NCBI GenBank assembly: GCA_032622095.1
Contig: CP136061.1
Span: 200,440,244-200,504,243 of the forward strand
Direction of reading: 5' to 3'
DNA length: 64,000 nucleotides
Origin: Siphonodentalium dalli
Taxonomy: Eukaryota > Mollusca > Scaphopoda > Gadilida > Siphonodentaliidae
Shown here: in pieces, positions 35,818 through 47,464 of the stretch
Position numbering within the stretch: position 1 is the first letter of the stretch
Layout: every line of letters starts with the position of its first letter
Notes under the pieces: generated by a model
Databases searched by the model: none
Told to the model about the DNA's origin: nothing
Seen by the model: only the letters and a program-made list of their open reading frames with translations
Position numbers and translations under genes: made by a program

Positions 35818-37000
35818 TCAGAGACATGGACTCAGTATGAGTGTTTATTGCGTCAAGTGTGCTTACAAATTCTAATATATTGTCGCAATCAATGTCGTGT
35901 ATACTATTGATAAGACCCGGGTATGAATATGCGGTGAATACCGGCTAATTACAACATGGGGAATGGCCTGGCTCCTGCATCCCAAAGGGGAGGGGCGACA
36001 TCCAGATCAGCACGGGCGTTACTGGTGTCAATCCCATCGTTAGAAATTCTCCAAATGCAGTTGACTTTACTACGGATTACATTTAATGGCTGCGGACACA
36101 CGTACCACAGTAGCTATGGCATAGTAGGTGTGACAATTTATTATGGTGGAGTTTGGTGACAATTGGTAATCACAATTAATATGCCATAGCTAGCCATGTC
36201 GCCCGCTGCATATTCGCACAATGAGTCTTCCAAAGTTCGTTATGATCAGCCTTTTTCTTGTTTGGTCCTTGTATATATTGTTCGCTTTGTTTATTCCAAA
36301 TACTTTCTCTCAGCTGCATTTCCCGCAACAGTTCCGACACAGCTAAACTAAACGTCGCAAAATTAAAAACGCAATTGGGGAACTGTCTTAATACGCATGA
36401 AATTAATATAAGTAGATAAACATGCAGTGAGATCATATCAATAAAATACTACGTGCATGATATGTGAGTGAATGAGGGATTGCCACGGTCAAACACAATT
36501 ATGGACGATCGCTCGTGCAATTATATATATCGCAGAGAATACAATGTAGCAAAACGTAATGAGCAGAGATCAACATTGGTGAAACACAATGGGTTAAAGA
36601 TACGAGCGGCGTTGGCGGTGTGTATGCTGTTAAAATATTCATCTCCGTCAAAAACCGCCATAAACAGAAAGAATAGTAAAATACAGACAGACTTTGTTCT
36701 GATTCCAATCAGAAATATGGCATAAACAGTATGTTATCGTCAACTGTTTTCCTTTGTAATGTAAACAAAAGCAAAAAACGTTACTTTTCCTGGCTTTTGT
36801 TTAGATCCGGATATGGTAAACATAAAGAGCGTTATTTGTTACTGTTTTCCTGATATGGAAATAATAAAGAGCGGTTTGTCATTTGTGTATGATTAACCAA
36901 TAGAATTTCGCTGTGTTATGTAAACAGAAGCAGAACTTCTGTAACACGAGCAGGCTCTTGTTTACGTACACCGTCGTACGTCTCGACTACAATATTATTA
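35818..37000 (+). repeat. Segmental duplication, left copy
   Basis: Collinear and nearly identical to 39809-41020 over most of its length (gagacatggactcagtatga at the start, then atggggaatggcctggctcc, atatgccatagctagccatg). It carries an inverted, 3'-incomplete copy of the TTAA MITE from 36598. A 67-codon open frame (35956-36159) is shared by both copies but shows no domain, so I do not call it a gene. Confidence 0.88.
36598..37000 (-). mobile_element. TTAA-flanked MITE, truncated diverged copy
   Basis: Begins TTAA|agatacgagcggcgttgg (TTAA at 36594-36597) and follows the reverse orientation of the family. It loses similarity before its far end, where the next copy begins at 37013. Confidence 0.75.
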
Positions 37001-37012
37001 GTGTATTATTAA

Positions 37013-37505
37013 AGGCACGTGCGGCCTTAATTGTCGAAAATATTCATTTTTGTTCCAAACACCGTAAACAGAAAAACAGTAAAACGCATACAGCTCCGTT
37101 CACATATACCATGACCATCGCGTAAACAGCATGTTATCATAGAGACCTACTATATTTTACCTAAGAAGAGACTGATTGTGTTACAGAAGACAGCACAATG
37201 CTACTGGCTAATCACACACAAATGGCATTAACGCTCTTTATTAGTTCCATATCAGGTATTCACCAACAAAGAACGCTCTTTATGTTTACCATCATAATAT
37301 AAACAAACACCAGAAAAGTAACTTTTTATGCCTTTGTTTACATAACAATGGTCAAACATATGACCATAACGTACTGCTTATGTGATATTTCTTATTTGTA
37401 TACGGACAAAGTCTATCTACATTTTTATGTTCTTTCTGTTTGTGGCGGTTTTTGACGGGTGGAGATATTTTCACAGGATACCCACCGCCAAGGCCAACCG
37501 TGTCT
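37013..37505 (+). mobile_element. TTAA-flanked MITE (493 bp)
   Basis: Starts aggcacgtgcggccttaatt and ends aaggccaaccgtgtct. The ends are imperfect inverted repeats of about 20 bp, each bordered by TTAA (37009-37012, 37506-37509). TTAA targeting is typical of piggyBac and some other superfamilies. The interior has repeated gtaaacataaagagcg-type motifs in both orientations and no coding. Confidence 0.85.
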
Positions 37506-37509
37506 TTAA

Positions 37510-38040
37510 GGAAATTCATAATTTGGTAACTTTTATTTATAATTATAACCTGCAACCAATTATTTTTGTGTATATTTGAAGCTTAATTCAGTTATGCTGC
37601 TATAGTGTTCATGGATCACAATTTGTTTCATGGTGGGTCATACTAGTTACGCAATTACTTTCCGTGTGCTGCTTGTGAGTATATATACACACACGAATCT
37701 TCATAAGCTCATGCATGGCGTCCTTGAAATAAACTCTACTGTATCACACCCCGGACCGGTTTCATGGATCAAAATAGGTCGATAAATATATTGAATACAT
37801 TTATACAGGCGGTACATATAAGTCATAGACTTAAGAATTATCAGGTTCAAACTTCTGCTTCTGTTTAACATAATGGCCGAACGCTAACTGCTGAGTAAAC
37901 AGCCACGACTTCGCTGACAGCAAGGTTGTGTGGAATTGTTGGGGTTGCATTGTGAAAAAAAATTATATATGTTTGCCGACTTTCCGGTTACAGTCATTGG
38001 TCCGACAATATGATATTTTACTGTGGCGCTGCCGCAGGGA
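37510..38040. other. No feature recognised
   Basis: AT-rich spacer with no coding signal. Confidence 0.35.
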
Positions 38041-38700
38041 TAGTACACCCGCACCTGTCAATATCTGCAACACAGAATCGATATCCACCAAACTTATACA
38101 TAATGCACAATGATCTCCATGATATGATGAATCTAATGGTGTCAAAAGTGTTGAATCAGGGGTGCACGGTATGATGAATCTAATGGTGTCAAAGGTGTCG
38201 AGCCAGTGGTGCACGGAAGAGGAGAGGGGCACCAAAACTAATAACATATTTTGAGCACCGATTTCCACCAAATTGATACATATTCTTCCCCACGATACAA
38301 TGAATCTAATCGTATGATTTAAAGATGTCAAATTGGTGCCGTTTGGGTGAGAGATGGGGTGGGGGTACTAAATTTGATATAAATTTGTTTAGTCGCCGAT
38401 TACCGCCAAACTTATAAATAATAATATCCGTGATATCAGGAGTCTATTTGTGTCATTAACGATGCCAAAGTTCCAAACTTACTTTTGCTCTTTCATTTTG
38501 ACTATATTGTTGTAACATGTTGTATATACGCTATTATGTATATGTATCACTCTTCAGAAATTGGAGGACAATAAAGGTATATATATAGAGGGAGAGAGGG
38601 GCACCACAAATTGATAACAAATATTTTAGCGCCGATTTCCACCAAATTGTTACATATTCACAATCGTGATACGAGGAATCTAATCGTTTGTAAATACCAC
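38040..38700. repeat. Degenerate short tandem repeat
   Basis: Four diverged repeats are centred on ccgatttccaccaaattgat-like blocks (about 38085, 38262, 38398 and 38630), each followed by tacat...cgtgatac.a.gaatctaat. Spacing varies from 130 to 230 bp. Origin unknown. Confidence 0.6.
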
Positions 38701-38972
38701 TCAGGTCTGGCTAGATCGCTATCAACTGGGCATCTCGCTTTCTCGGAAAAACATTCTTTTTGGGATTGGTGCTCACAATAAAAACAACTAACTAAACTTT
38801 CTTATACTATCAATTCTGAAATAGTATCTGTATAAAACAAAATTTAACCCCGACGAACTCTCCCTGAAATTACTCATTCGATAATTTGAGTTATAGTGCA
38901 GCGGCCACACGTCAAAAGTGGTGGGGTACCCATACCCACGGTAGAACAAGTTGAAACCAATTTTCTTTTTAA

Positions 38973-39434
38973 AGGCACGTGCGGCCTTAATTGTCGAAAA
39001 TATTCATTTTTGTTCCAAACAGCTCCGTTCACATATACCATGACCATCGCGTAAACAGCATGTTATCATAGAGACCTACTATATTTTACCTAAGAAGAGA
39101 CTGATTGTGTTACAGAAGACAGCACAATGCTACTGGCTAATCACACACAAATGGCATTAACGCTCTTTATTAGTTCCATATCAGGTATTCACCAACAAAG
39201 AACGCTCTTTATGTTTACCATCATAATATAAACAAACACCAGAAAAGTAACTTTTTATGCCTTTGTTTACATAACAATGGTCAAACATATGACCATAACG
39301 TACTGCTTATGTGATATTTCTTATTTGTATACGGACAAAGTCTATCTACATTTTGATGTTCTTTCTGTTTGTGGCGGTTTTTGACGGGTGGAGATATTTT
39401 CACAGGATACCCACCGCCAAGGCCAACCGTGTCT
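38973..39434 (+). mobile_element. TTAA-flanked MITE (462 bp)
   Basis: Nearly identical to 37013-37505 but with a 31-bp internal deletion after gttccaaaca. TTAA lies at 38969-38972 and 39435-39438. Apart from the deletion I see about one substitution between the two copies, so they separated recently. Confidence 0.88.
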
Positions 39435-39808
39435 TTAAGGAGAAATATATACTGTTGACGAAAATGATAGTGAAAAATAACGGAATTGGTGGTGCCTATT
39501 GTCAATTAGACGATGAACGATACCCACCAGTGACTATTTCCAGAAATTAACGATTTTGGTAAAGCGAGCCCTGCGACTATTTGCCCACATTGTTGGTGTT
39601 AAAAATTACCATATCATACTATATCTCTACCTGATATGCAAAAAGTGTTGGTTCATTTAGATTTTCCTGCAATTTGGAGCCGAAACATTTATTTTTTTAC
39701 TGAAAAATCGCTTTTTCACAAAAATAATATTTTTCAAACATTATCATTCAAACGGATATTGCAATAAATATTTAGTCCATATGGTGTAGTAGTTATCTGA
39801 CAAGCATA

Positions 39809-41020
39809 TGAGACATGGACTCAGTATGAGTGTTCATTGCGTCAAGTGTGCTTCTCATATCTTGTCGCAATCAAAGTCGTGTATACTATTGCTAAGACCC
39901 GGGTATGAATATGCGGTGAATACCGGCTAATTACAACATGGGGAATGGCCTGGCTCCTGAATCCCAAAGGGGAGGGGCGACATCCAGATCAGCACGGATG
40001 TTACTGGTGTCAATCCCATCGTTAGAAATTCTCCAAATGCAGTTGACTTTACTACGGATTACATTTAATGGCTGCGGACACACGTACCACAGTAGCTATG
40101 GCATAGTAGGTGTGACAATTTATTATGGTGGAGTTTGGTGACAATTGGTAATCACAATTAATATGCCATAGCTAGCCATGTCGCCCGCTGCATATTCGCA
40201 CAATGAGTCTTCCAAAGTTCGTTATGATCAGCCTGTTTCTTGTTTTGGTCCTTGTATATATTGTTCGCTTTGTTTATTCCAAATACTTTCTCTCAGCTGC
40301 ATTTCCCCAACAGTTCCGATACAGCTTTATCGGCCCACATGATAATGTTAGCGGAATTATGCGTAGAACTAAACGTCACAAAATTAAAAACGCAATTGGG
40401 GAACTGTCTTAATACTCATGAAATTAATATAAGTAGATGAACGTGCAGTGAGATCATATCAATAAAATACTACGTGCACGATATGTGAGTGAATGGGGGA
40501 TTGCCACGGTCAAACACAATTCTGGACGATCGCTCGTGCAATTATATATATCGCAGAGAATACAATGTAGCAAAACGTAATGAGCAGAGATCAACATTGG
40601 TGAAACGTAATGGGTTAAAGATACGAGCGGCGTTGGTGGTGGGAATGCTGTTAAAATATTCATCTCCGTTAAAAACCGCCATAGGCAGAAAAAATAGTAA
40701 AATATAGACTGTGTTCTTATACCAATCAGAAATATGGCATAAACAGTATGTTATCGTCAAATTTTTTCCTTTGTTATGTAAACAAAAACAAAAAATGTTA
40801 CAGAACCTGGCTTTTGTTTAGATCCGGATATGGTAAACATAAAGAGCGTTATTTGTTACTGTTTTCCTTATATGGAAATATTAAAGAGCGTTTATATCAT
40901 TTGTGTGTGATTAACCAACAGAATTTCGCTGTGTTATGTAAACAGAAGCAAAACTTCTGTAACACGAGCAGGCTCTTGTTTACGTACACCATCGTATGTC
41001 TTGACGACAATATACTATTT
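39809..41020 (+). repeat. Segmental duplication, right copy
   Basis: Counterpart of 35818-37000. It differs by a number of substitutions and has extra sequence near 40322-40365 absent from the left copy. Confidence 0.88.
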
Positions 41021-41129
41021 ACGCGCTGATTATGTTTGGCATTTGAACAAAACTATATATATATTTTTTTAAATAGTCCTTCTGTTGATGGCGATTTGAA
41101 CATTTCTGCAACGAACGCCGCCGGTGCCT
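40619..41129 (-). mobile_element. TTAA-flanked MITE (511 bp), diverged
   Basis: Reverse-oriented family member: TTAA|agatacgagcggcgttgg at 40615 onward, and ...gaacgccgccggtgcct|TTAA ending at 41133. It lies inside the right segmental copy. Confidence 0.8.
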
Positions 41130-41194
41130 TTAATTGGTCCAGTCAACTCATTGTGTGGAAACTCAGCGCGCAACATGGCTTGCTATGGCACAGA

Positions 41195-41300
41195 CTTAAG
41201 CTTATGACGACAATAATTATTGTCACCAAACTCCACCATAATAAATTGTCACATCTACTATGTCATCGCTACTGTGGTAAGTGCGTCCGCAGCCAATTAC
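41195..41300 (-). repeat. Inverted copy of 36083-36170 and 40067-40150
   Basis: The blocks ttgtcaccaaactccaccat and aataaattgtcac are the inverse of the end of the repeated 67-codon region upstream (gtgacaatttattatggtgg). The segmental unit therefore has an inverted partner here and may be part of a larger TIR element. Confidence 0.75.
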
Positions 41301-41759
41301 GTTATTATTTACATTGTTCAGCTGTAAAGCTCAGTATAAAATGTATGTGTGTTTATATATCTTCTAAATATATTAAATACCTGTCAGGAAAGCCAGTATG
41401 AGAGTATGTATCTTGTGCACAGCCATGTCTGTCTTCGGTTATCACAATACAATTAAAGTCCGCACAAGAAAACAAATTATTCTCGAAAATTCAGTATCTT
41501 AATGTACGCCGTGCAGTGTAAACGAGGCGTCTAAAAAATATAATAGAAGCATATACTGTATAGTGTGCTCATCGACTGTTGTGTTAAGCACACCTTTTAA
41601 GAGCAATGACTGGAATGAATAGGTGCGTGAATGTGACAATGAACTCAATAGTTTCCTGGATCGTTTTATACATCATTAACTTCTTCCGAGAAAACGTTGT
41701 TTGAGTCAGGGTTTGGGCTGGGAGATGTCCAGGTCATTCGAAATTCTTAGCTGGACCAG

Positions 41760-42095
41760 TCCTGAGATATTGAACAATTTGACATTTTTTATTAGACTAG
41801 GTTTGAAACATTTCCTATAATCAGGGCACACTTTTGAAGGCTGTATTGTATGTTTAGCTGACTCGTTTGCATATATTGATTATGTTAGGTGTGTATGTTA
41901 TTTAATATTATATGTTTGTTTAGTCCACTGAATTACATGTAGCTGTACGATGTTACAGTTGCATATTGAATATATAATATTTGTTTTGTAATGTTTATGT
42001 GAACCGCCAATATTTGTTCTATGTGAAATAGTGTAAATAATTTTCTCATGTCCCACGTAAAAATGGCTGTGAATAAAGCATTCATTCATTCATAT
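41760..42095 (+). repeat. Retroposon 3' tail ending in (ATTC)n
   Basis: Non-coding stretch ending gtgaataaagcattcattca, i.e. an AATAAA-like signal followed by a short tandem tetranucleotide, as at many LINE/SINE 3' ends. No coding part precedes it. Confidence 0.5.
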
Positions 42096-42400
42096 CTCCC
42101 CACCCAGCACATACATGACAAAAAATCGTCTTATGGTTGTATTGCTTATTTTGCTTTTTATATTCATGACACGTCGAGACATTAACTTCTTCCGAGAAAA
42201 AGTTGTTTGAGTCAAGGTTTGAGCCACTTTGGGGTGGGGGAAGATATCCAGGCCAGGATTTCTCCCCACCAGCACGTATACATGACACAAAATCATCTTA
42301 TTGTTTTACTGCTTATTTTGTCTTAATTTAGGGATGAAACGGCGAGAAATTAACTTCTTCCGAGAAAAGGTTGTTTGAGTCAGGGTTTGGGGTGGGGAGA
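42090..42400. repeat. Tandem duplication (about 167 bp)
   Basis: The block attaacttcttccgagaaaa, then gttgtttgagtcagggtttg and ggggtggggaga, recurs at about 42182 and 42349, with an additional dispersed copy at about 41676. The phrase cacccagcac-atacatgaca is also repeated. Confidence 0.8.
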
Positions 42401-43176
42401 TGCCTATACATTTGGATTCTAGGCGTATATTAATATGGATGCTGGGGCAAAACTGGACTCACCAGCATCCGGATATGACTCAGGTATAGCTGACTTAGGT
42501 TTTTCCCACACGGGCTACTTAGATACCTGGGGTAGTCGTTGAGTTATAAATGGTATAAATTCGACGGTGTAAATCATAGTCGATTATTTTATCAGTATCA
42601 TTGTGGATAATCAATACTCATAATCGATTTGTTTATGTGAATAATCACAGGTTATGTGGACAGTCAAATATTCTAGGACTCACGTCAAAACGTGATAGAC
42701 TTCAACGTTAAACTTCGAACGTTTCTTGACTATTGTCCTTTCACTTGATAAAGGTTTCAAACGTAGGCTTTCGTGCATTACATGTATACACTAATGCGTA
42801 TAAACGTGTTAGCTTTAACTTCCTGGAATCTGATAACATGATCGAGACCCACGCATACATCGTGACTGACACTACACTAATTTCGTTTAGTCAATATGCA
42901 AGATTAAATTTTTTCACAAATTTCTTTCTGCGTCGTTGAATTGCCCTATACATGTATGTGTCTTAAGACCATTATTCGAGTCAATTGCATAGTGGCACTA
43001 CTCTCAATATATTATTATATGCTTCCTTATTTTGAATTTATAAGCCCACGTACGCTCCGCCCCACAGGGGCGGAGCGGTGGGCTTTAGTTGGTACTGGGC
43101 GTACGCACTCGACGCTGGGAGAGCATTGGATCTGCAATACTGTTAAACGAAAAATAAGTTTCTAAAAATATATCAT
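42401..43176. other. Unassigned sequence with a strong GC-rich hairpin
   Basis: No coding signal. At 43044-43084 the stem cgctccgcccc-aca-ggggcggagcg is perfect over 11 bp with a 3-base loop, extended by gcccac/gtgggc. It is strikingly GC-rich against the AT-rich surroundings. Its function is unknown. Confidence 0.6.
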
Positions 43177-43219
43177 GACCCCGACGGTAGGCAGTTGTTA
43201 CCGGCCGGCTTAGGAAGGT

Positions 43220-44339
43220 CGGCTGTACGCATGCGCGGACATTCAACAGGAAGTACATTAACATGAAAGCAGTTAGTAGTCACGATACATCGAGCGTTAA
43301 ACCAGTTTGGAAAGTGTTTACATCCGCGAATTACGAAATGTTTTTCAAATTATTAGATAATCGCGGTCAAATGTAATGGAAACAAAGGAATCCAGAATAC
43401 AATACAACATGAATTTAGAATGATTACGTTGCAAAACTGGATGGAATCGATGTGCTTACAACTGAGAGTGTTGTGCCTCGTCTCAGAGTCAGTCAAAGTT
43501 ACAGTAACTTACACCGAGTCAGTGAGTCACACTCACACTCACAGAGTCTGGCAATGTCCTGAGTGTGGGATTCTGAAATTCTGTTAATTCATGACTAGTT
43601 AAGTTAAGAGTCAACAATTCTCTCCCAGACTACCGCAATGTCCATGAAGATAGAAGTTAGAACTCTGCAACACAACATCAGTCATCACATTCACAAAGTG
43701 AATGTATACACCAGCAGCAGCTAACCAGCATTGACATTGTTAATCTGACACAGTGAAAGGAACAGTACAAATCCAGACTCTAATTGTTGAAATTATAATA
43801 TTACTAGTGGTCTAGTATAGAATATTAATAACAGTATGATTAAATTTATTTCAATCCAAATTAATTCCATTTTTTGGGGGCGGGGGATATTACTTTAAGA
43901 TTAATAAGAAGCCCCAAATGTCGGTCACCAACCCCACCCCTCTCAAAGCACCATAGTTGGTTTTGTTAAAAATAACTTAACTGTAGAAATGTTATTTTTC
44001 CAATGTTGTCAATCCGGTCAGGTTCAGCATTGACACAAAATTTAAATTTAAGTCATAGGCCTAGTGTCAGTTGTTGAAAATAGTCGGTTGTGGTTATCTT
44101 CACTATGTTCAATAGTTGAGTTCAGTCTTGAAGAGTTTCATTCCACCCTGCATTAATTAAAGCTCACCAGACGTGTTTAATATATATCATTCACCGTCAC
44201 TCAAAACATTTTTTTTTTCATGATGTGAATTCCACCAACAACAAAATTAATAGAAATATGACAAACTTACATTTTTGTGAAAAATAATTTTATAGTGGAG
44301 TGAAATTTTGTGGGATATTCCAAGTTCAACAATGTACAG
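43220..44339. other. Left interior of the 7.9-kb element, no gene seen
   Basis: Contains a CGCATGCGCG motif near the end, mirrored by CGCGCATGCGC near the right end (about 51000). It also has gagtcagtgagtcacactcaca repeats near 43520-43550. No coding. Confidence 0.45.
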
Positions 44340-44341
44340 TA

Positions 44342-44836
44342 CAGTAATGCTCTAAGTATATGATCCGTTAACCACAGCAGAATTATGGGATTTTTTTCAG
44401 GATTTAGTTGGAAATATGGCAATATTTCCAACTAAATCTTGGAACAAATTCCCGCTGAAGGGGTCACTCTCACCAAAAAAGTGCTGAAGGGTACTAGTAC
44501 ACAGGATTTACAAAATGTGCTGAAGGGTACACAGGGTTTGAAATATCGTTCTAAAGGCATTTAGTTTGCGTATCTGCCATGATTTCTGTTAGAGAATAAT
44601 TGTTTACGTTCCAATGAATATTAAAATGTACTGAAAACAAACTGCTAATGGGCGCCAGACTTTCATAAACACAATTTAAGTAATGGTGTTCGTGCCGATC
44701 ACAAATCCTGTGTACCCTTCAGCACATTTTCAAACCCTGTGTACCCTTCAGCACTTTTTTTGGTGAGAGTGACCCCTTCAGCCAAATTCTCCAAATTCTG
44801 CTGTGGTTTAGAGGTTGATTATATAGGACATTACTG
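44342..44836. mobile_element. Mariner-like palindromic MITE, copy 4, interrupted
   Basis: Ends cagtaatgctctaa and ggacattactg lie inside TA (44340-44341, 44837-44838). The element is split by a hAT-like MITE at 44453-44782. Confidence 0.87.
44453..44782. mobile_element. hAT-like MITE, copy 1 (about 330 bp)
   Basis: Inverted ends gctgaaggggtcactctcac continue into cccttcagcac-type subterminal repeats (gtgctgaagggtacacaggg). The flanks caaattcc (44445-44452) and caaattct (44783-44790) look like an 8-bp target duplication with one mismatch. An inverted copy is at 53284-53616. Confidence 0.83.
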
Positions 44837-44838
44837 TA

Positions 44839-46852
44839 GACTCAGTGAGAAACAACTCATTTTATAAGTTTTGTTGTGTTATTGTTATTAACTTAAGGGA
44901 AAACAATAGAAAACATCAAGTTATTAAATCAATTATTCATGGTGTCTACTTTGGGTACAATAGTGGGACAAGTAGTTGGGTTTGCATGACCTTGGGGATT
45001 ATCCATGCATGCAGGATGAAATATTTACACTACCTGTAGTTAAATTGACTAGCTAGTGTGAATGCATTTATTGATACTCATTCCTATCAGTAGCTCCTAA
45101 ATTACTATTTCTTTGGCTTTGGGGGGGGGGTAATAAATATTTGATTCAATTTGAGGATCCCACCCATCAAAGTTCAGAGTGAACAGATATAAAAAATTTA
45201 AGTTTGTTATTTCTCGAGATGTGTAATAATATGTGGCCCATAAAGTTGGCATAAACACATGGTCAAACAGGGTTGAAGATGGATAACTCTAAAATCAATA
45301 ATCATATCAAAAACATTTTGCTGGCCATTTCAGGATAAAACAATATCAGTAATCATTGAGTAAACAAAAAATTCTCACTTGGAAAAAAATATATATAAAA
45401 AAAATATAATTAAATCTCAAAAAGTATTTTTTCTGGCCAATTCAGGATCAAACAATATAAAAGGAGTCAATTTTGTTATTTATAGGTGGGGTGGGGTGAT
45501 ATCCAGGAGGGAAATGTCCAGGGTGGGGGAATATCCAGGGGAGATGACATGTTACTCTGGGTTTGCCATTTGTTCTCATAAATGCACTAGACTTTCAAGA
45601 TTTCTTCACAAATACAGATCCAGGGAATTTTAGATGTATATAGTATTTCTTCCTGACCAAAAAGGTGTATAACTTGGCTGATTTAATCCAACATCTGCCC
45701 CACAGCATACTGTTACATTACCACTGCAGTAGGCAAAATCTTATAAAAATCACCATACAGGTATGGACCCAGTGGCTATTCACCTATTAATCTAACTGTA
45801 TGTTTACCATGATGGCCATTGCTGGTCAAAAGCATGGATATTCATGATATTAAGCTGGATCATTGTACCAACTATAAGCACATTTGGTGGGCTAAGATCT
45901 CATTTTGAAGATTTATCCATATCAATTCACAAGACAAAGAACAATAAGATAATATAATATAACAACCACCTATTTACTCAAGTGACACCTAATTATCAAA
46001 TTTATGCACAGGACATCCATCGTTTCCCCAACACCAATAGAGAAAAAACTGCCACTTGGGCCTCCAGTCAAGCCATACACAGTTGACTTGTGCATGGATA
46101 TTATATATGTTTAGCACTATCACAGATTCAAATAAATGTTCCAGAAATTAGGAATAGTGCTGAATAGTGCAGAGAAAAAGGATGAAGTACATAGAAATCC
46201 ATAATTCCATATGCATTAACATTTGTGCTAAATATTTGTCATGGAAATACATTATATGGTGAAAAATAATCTGATCTTTTTAAAATTCGAACAATAACCA
46301 GACAAAAAATGTATGCCTTTAAGGTATCCATCCTTGCACTATTATCAAGGCTATTTAACCCAGAACTAGATATTTCCATGTATTTAAGATTCAGCAGATA
46401 AGATTGGACCTAAGCCCTTGGCCAAAGTGAAAATTTGTGTCTATTATCAAAATCAATGTTTGGCATTTGTTGAAGAAATAACAGGTTGTGACCTTAAAAT
46501 ATGTCTCACAAGAAAGCCCTGAAATAATATTTAAAAAAATGGATTCATGTTGACACTGGGAGTATCACAAGAAAGACGCAGATATCTTTAAAAAGACACT
46601 AATATTTAATTTAACTAAATAAATAATTATATATTGGCATCTGGAATTGAATAGTTGAACATTTATTCACTGTGGTAAATTGACCCGATGAGTGCCATCG
46701 GATAGGTGTTGTTGGCCTCATGTGACTTAAAGGGGCACTAATAATCAAATTTTAATTAAATGAAAATGTCAATGGAAGAATTTTTGTGTTACAGTCAATG
46801 GAGTGATTAGGAATGTGGAAAGTTGAAAGGCCTACATGTAGTTATGCAAAGA
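44839..46852. other. Interior of the 7.9-kb element, no gene seen
   Basis: About 2 kb of AT-rich sequence with a G10 run near 45121 and repeated atatccagg motifs near 45500-45540. Short open frames have no recognisable domain. Confidence 0.4.
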
Positions 46853-47330
46853 GTAAAATCCAAGATGGTGGCTGGCAGTCATGTTTTTTTTTTGCCGAAT
46901 GACCATAAAAAGACTCTGTCCCATTTACATGTCAGTGTTAACATCCATGACAAATTTCATGATGATCGGACCAAAGATGCAACCTGTAGCCCGTGCCAAA
47001 GGATTTAGTCATGCAAAGAGTAAAATCCAAGATGGCTGCTGGTGGCCATGTTTTTTGGCCGAACTACCCCAAAATGACTCGTTCCCATCTACATGTCAAT
47101 ATTAACATCCATGCCAAATTTCATGATGATCAGACGAACTGTACCACCTGTAGCTTGTGCTAATGGATTGGATTTTGAAATCCAAGATGGCCGCTGGCGG
47201 CCATGTTTTTTTACCAAATGATCCCAAAATGACTCGTTCCCATCTACATGTTAAACGCAACAGCCATGACAAATTTCATAATGATCCGACCAAAGGTACG
47301 ACCTGTAGCGCGTGCTAAAGTAAATTGTTG
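46853..47330. repeat. Three tandem copies of a 155-168-bp repeat
   Basis: Each copy carries aaaatccaagatggc-gctgg, ggccatgttttt, aaaatgactcgttcccat, and catgacaaatttcatgatga, starting at about 46853, 47021 and 47176. The array is followed by a (CACG)n/(CA)n stretch and an A-rich tail near 47340-47450, as in retroposed elements. Confidence 0.85.
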
Positions 47331-47464
47331 ACGTATCACGCACATACACACGCACGCACGCACACACGGATGACAAAGCCATGACAATAGCTCAAGCTTA
47401 AAAAGTAAAGTTGAGCTAAAAAAAATGAAGGAAAAAAAATGAAAAAAAAAAATGGTGGAAGGCT

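Noticed and set aside
37352-37555. Conserved peptide with VGLGGGYPVKISPPVKNRHK
   Set aside because: It is present in every TTAA MITE copy because the DNA is repeated, with no sign of coding constraint.
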